DNA of 64,000 nt from Frateuria sp. Soil773 (GTDB lineage: Bacteria > Pseudomonadota > Gammaproteobacteria > Xanthomonadales > Rhodanobacteraceae), in NCBI RefSeq assembly GCF_001428405.1, contig NZ_LMSL01000023.1, positions 40,004 through 104,003 of the forward strand, written 5' to 3'. The translations under genes were made by a program, and so were the position numbers. Below the pieces are notes generated by a model. The model was not told where the DNA came from. It made no database searches and saw nothing but the letters and a program-made list of their open reading frames with translations. This document shows positions 62,032-64,000 of this stretch, piece after piece (positions within the stretch are counted from its first letter, which is position 1; each line of letters starts with the position of its first letter).

Positions 62032-62613
62032 TCATTGGTCCCCGAGCGGGTAGAAATCCTCGGCCACTTCTATTTCCTGCATCTTGTCGTCCTTGAACTT
62101 GAGCACATAGGTCGCCCCCCAGAGTTTTTCAGGGTGGTCGAGGACCTGGAAGGTTTCCCTCTTGAGGGGGTCCATATCGATGAGCTCTCGCGCCTGCGCA
62201 AGCGACACCCAGCGGCGCTCGGCGGGGCCGGCCTGATCCTTCTCCGTTTGCCTGACGGTTCCGGACTTGAGATGGGCCACGTAATGCTGGCGGAACGAGG
62301 CGCCCTTGTGATCCGGAAGTCCATCGAAAATGTACAGATAAATCGCCGCCAATCTGGGCTGCGTGATCGACACTCCCATTTTTTCGGCGAGGTCGTCGAG
62401 CGCGGCAAGCGTAGAAACCTCACGATTGGATCTGAGGGAGGGAGTCATCCAGCCCGCAGGATGCTTCTCGAGGAGGATTTCGTTCTTGTCGTTCAGCAGG
62501 ATCAACCTCTGGATCGTATAGTTGTCGTAGCTCCTGGGCTGGTCCGCGGCCCGCCCCGCGACAGGGAGCAGCACGGCAAGCACCCACATGACGATGCAGG
62601 CAATCGCTTTCAT
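62032..62613 (-). CDS. Secreted Nudix-fold-like protein with a degenerate Nudix box
   Basis: 193 aa from ATG 62613, six bases after AGGAGG. Signal peptide (about 1-23, ending GRAAD). The body follows a Nudix layout: IQRLILLNDKNEILLEKHPAGWMTP, then AALDDLAEKMGV where REUxEExGU is expected, then an aromatic strand pair and ERRWVSLAQARELI. The two key glutamates are partly replaced (DD...EK), so hydrolysis is doubtful. Periplasmic location is unusual for the family. Similarity is by pattern only. Confidence 0.6.
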   Translation of the reverse strand: MKAIACIVMWVLAVLLPVAGRAADQPRSYDNYTIQRLILLNDKNEILLEKHPAGWMTPSLRSNREVSTLAALDDLAEKMGVSITQPRLAAIYLYIFDGLPDHKGASFRQHYVAHLKSGTVRQTEKDQAGPAERRWVSLAQARELIDMDPLKRETFQVLDHPEKLWGATYVLKFKDDKMQEIEVAEDFYPLGDQ

Positions 62614-62991
62614 CGAGAACCTCCTGAAGCGGTCGGACTGGCACATGACTCTGGAACCGAGCCGCTCCTCGCAACAGGCTCGGCTTGAACGATCGAACGG
62701 CATGGCGCGAGAGGAATCCGCCATGCATGCTACGCCGAAAACGGCGAGAGCCGTTCACCGGCAGGGCGCCAGCGACCAAGGCGAATCTCCCGACCGACAA
62801 GTTCGCCATGCGGGCGGCCAGCGATCCCGAGACCGACGCATGCGGTGACCGGGACAAGGCCGATGACCCATTGCCATCACGCAGCCTGAAGCATCCTTCT
62901 CCCGGTCTTTTATGGCCGTCGCCCACGCCGCAGGAAGCTTGCACCGGCTTCGGGGATAATCGCGCCTCCCCTCCATCGACCGCCATACCGC
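62614..62991. other. 378-base divergent intergenic region
   Basis: Separates two divergent genes and must hold both promoters. A small inverted repeat (CGCCGAAAACGGCG, about 62731) is present; no gene is supported. Confidence 0.5.
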
Positions 62992-64000
62992 ATGACCGAA
63001 CCCGACCACCGCGTGCACGGCCTGGCCGACGACGACGTGGCGCCCGACTGGCCGCCGCTCGACGCATCCGAGCTGGACGCCCTGCTCGGGCTCTACCCGG
63101 GCCTCGCGCCGCGCGGCGCGATCCGCTGGCACAGCCCGCGGCCATTGTCGGCGGCATGCCTGGTGGACACCCCGCACGGCACGCTGTTCGTCAAGCGCCA
63201 TCACAGCACGGTGCGCAGCGCCGCCGTGCTGGCGGAGGAACACGCCTACATGGACCGGCTGCGCGCGGCCGGCGTGCCGGTGCCGAGGGTCCTGGCCGAC
63301 CGCGCGGGCCGCACCGCGCCGACGCTCGGCGAGTGGACCTACGAGGTGCACGAGCGCGCCGAAGGCATCGACCTCTACCGCCACGCGGCCTCCTGGACGC
63401 CCTTGCGCGACCTGGGCCAGGCGCGCAGCGCGGGCGCCATGCTGGCGCGAGTGCACGCTGCGGCCGAAGGCTACGCCGCACCGCAGCGCGGCACGCACCT
63501 GCTGGTCGCCCGCAGCGAGCTGATCGAGGCGGCCGACCCGCCGGCGGCGCTCGAAGCGCAATTGCCGCACCGCCCCGGACTGGCCGAGTACCTGGCCCGG
63601 CGCGACTGGCGCGCCGAGCTGGCCGCCGTGTTCGCGCCGTTCCATGCCGCCGTGCAGCCGCAGCTTGCGCGGCAGCCGCGGCTGTGGACGCACGGCGACT
63701 GGCATGTCTCCAACCTGTGCTGGAGCGGCAGCGGAAGCGACGCGCGCATCACCGCCGTGCTCGATTTCGGCCTGGCCGCCCGTACGTTCGCACTGTTCGA
63801 CCTGGCCACCGCGATCGAGCGCAACGCGGTGGCCTGGCTCGCGCTGGATGCCGGCGACCGCGCCGTGCATGCCGATACCGCGCAGGCGCTGGTCGCCGGC
63901 TACCGCGGGCAACGTCCGCTCGACGCGCGCGACGTCCGCCTGCTCGCCGACCTGCTGCCGCTGGCGCACGTCGATTTCGCCCTGTCGGAAGTGGAGTATT
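62992..64000 (+). CDS. Aminoglycoside phosphotransferase/choline kinase-like protein (partial)
   Basis: 336 codons in the window; the 3' end is cut off. Protein kinase-like fold: LFVKRHH strand with the ATP-binding Lys, catalytic loop THGDWHVSNLCW (HxDxxxxN) at about residues 231-242, and metal-binding VLDFGLAAR. Resembles the phosphotransferase group that includes SrkA/YihE and homoserine kinase II; substrate unknown. ATG 62992 begins a polar N-terminal segment. Confidence 0.85.
   Translation, partial: MTEPDHRVHGLADDDVAPDWPPLDASELDALLGLYPGLAPRGAIRWHSPRPLSAACLVDTPHGTLFVKRHHSTVRSAAVLAEEHAYMDRLRAAGVPVPRVLADRAGRTAPTLGEWTYEVHERAEGIDLYRHAASWTPLRDLGQARSAGAMLARVHAAAEGYAAPQRGTHLLVARSELIEAADPPAALEAQLPHRPGLAEYLARRDWRAELAAVFAPFHAAVQPQLARQPRLWTHGDWHVSNLCWSGSGSDARITAVLDFGLAARTFALFDLATAIERNAVAWLALDAGDRAVHADTAQALVAGYRGQRPLDARDVRLLADLLPLAHVDFALSEVEY

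Overview
The window is GC-rich bacterial chromosome, most like a gammaproteobacterium of the order Xanthomonadales (a Rhodanobacteraceae-type organism such as Dyella, Rhodanobacter or Luteibacter). This assignment is an inference from gene content: a TssM/TagF/PAAR type VI secretion locus, comEC-exbB-exbD-msbA-lpxK, a MetX-like acyltransferase resembling the Xanthomonas serine O-succinyltransferase, PhaR, kynurenine 3-monooxygenase, and ~200 bp intergenic repeats of the kind common in xanthomonads.

Layout. (1) 1-10.5 kb is one end of a type VI secretion (T6SS) locus: a VgrG-like start, tssA, a convergent one-TM protein, an M15 peptidase, a PAAR tip protein, a membrane-anchored ketosynthase-like protein, tssM, tagF and an OmpA-type protein. 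(2) 10.9-19.6 kb, minus strand, is envelope biogenesis: lpxK, msbA, exbD, exbB, comEC, lolD, lolE. (3) 19.7-24.5 kb, minus strand, is the succinate dehydrogenase operon sdhCDAB with a MAPEG gene, sdhE and ygfX; an SDHAF4-like assembly factor lies just upstream. (4) 24.7-28.5 kb holds ygfZ, a SleB-type hydrolase, two glycine-zipper lipoproteins and a TatD nuclease. (5) 28.6-33.4 kb is a MarR-controlled tripartite drug efflux operon. (6) 33.5-36.1 kb holds phaR, kmo and a DUF3293 gene. (7) 36.2-44.8 kb is the complete cytochrome c maturation operon ccmABCDEFGHI, continuing without a gap into a MetX-like acyltransferase, then cysteine dioxygenase.

(8) 44.9-52.0 kb is a ~7 kb integrative element in the 3' end of tRNA-Leu(CAA). 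It has a P4-type integrase, AlpA, a ParB-like protein beside parS-like palindromes, an iteron-like repeat array, an HNH-like protein, small membrane proteins, and two adjacent genes resembling the podovirus internal virion (ejection) proteins gp13 and gp14. No capsid, portal, tail or terminase gene is present, so it looks like a phage satellite or an extremely reduced prophage. This is the most unusual part of the window.

(9) 52.0-53.7 kb, next to attR, is a decaying strip: a GH24 lysozyme and a lipoprotein that both appear frameshifted, plus two small genes. (10) 53.8-64 kb is core and accessory chromosome: a SUMF1-fold protein, ribonuclease D, tRNA-Ala(CGC), a sorbosone-dehydrogenase-type lipoprotein with a DUF2231-like membrane protein, a large KatE-type catalase, a secreted Nudix-like protein and a phosphotransferase cut by the window end.

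All family assignments come from reading motifs by eye; no search was run.
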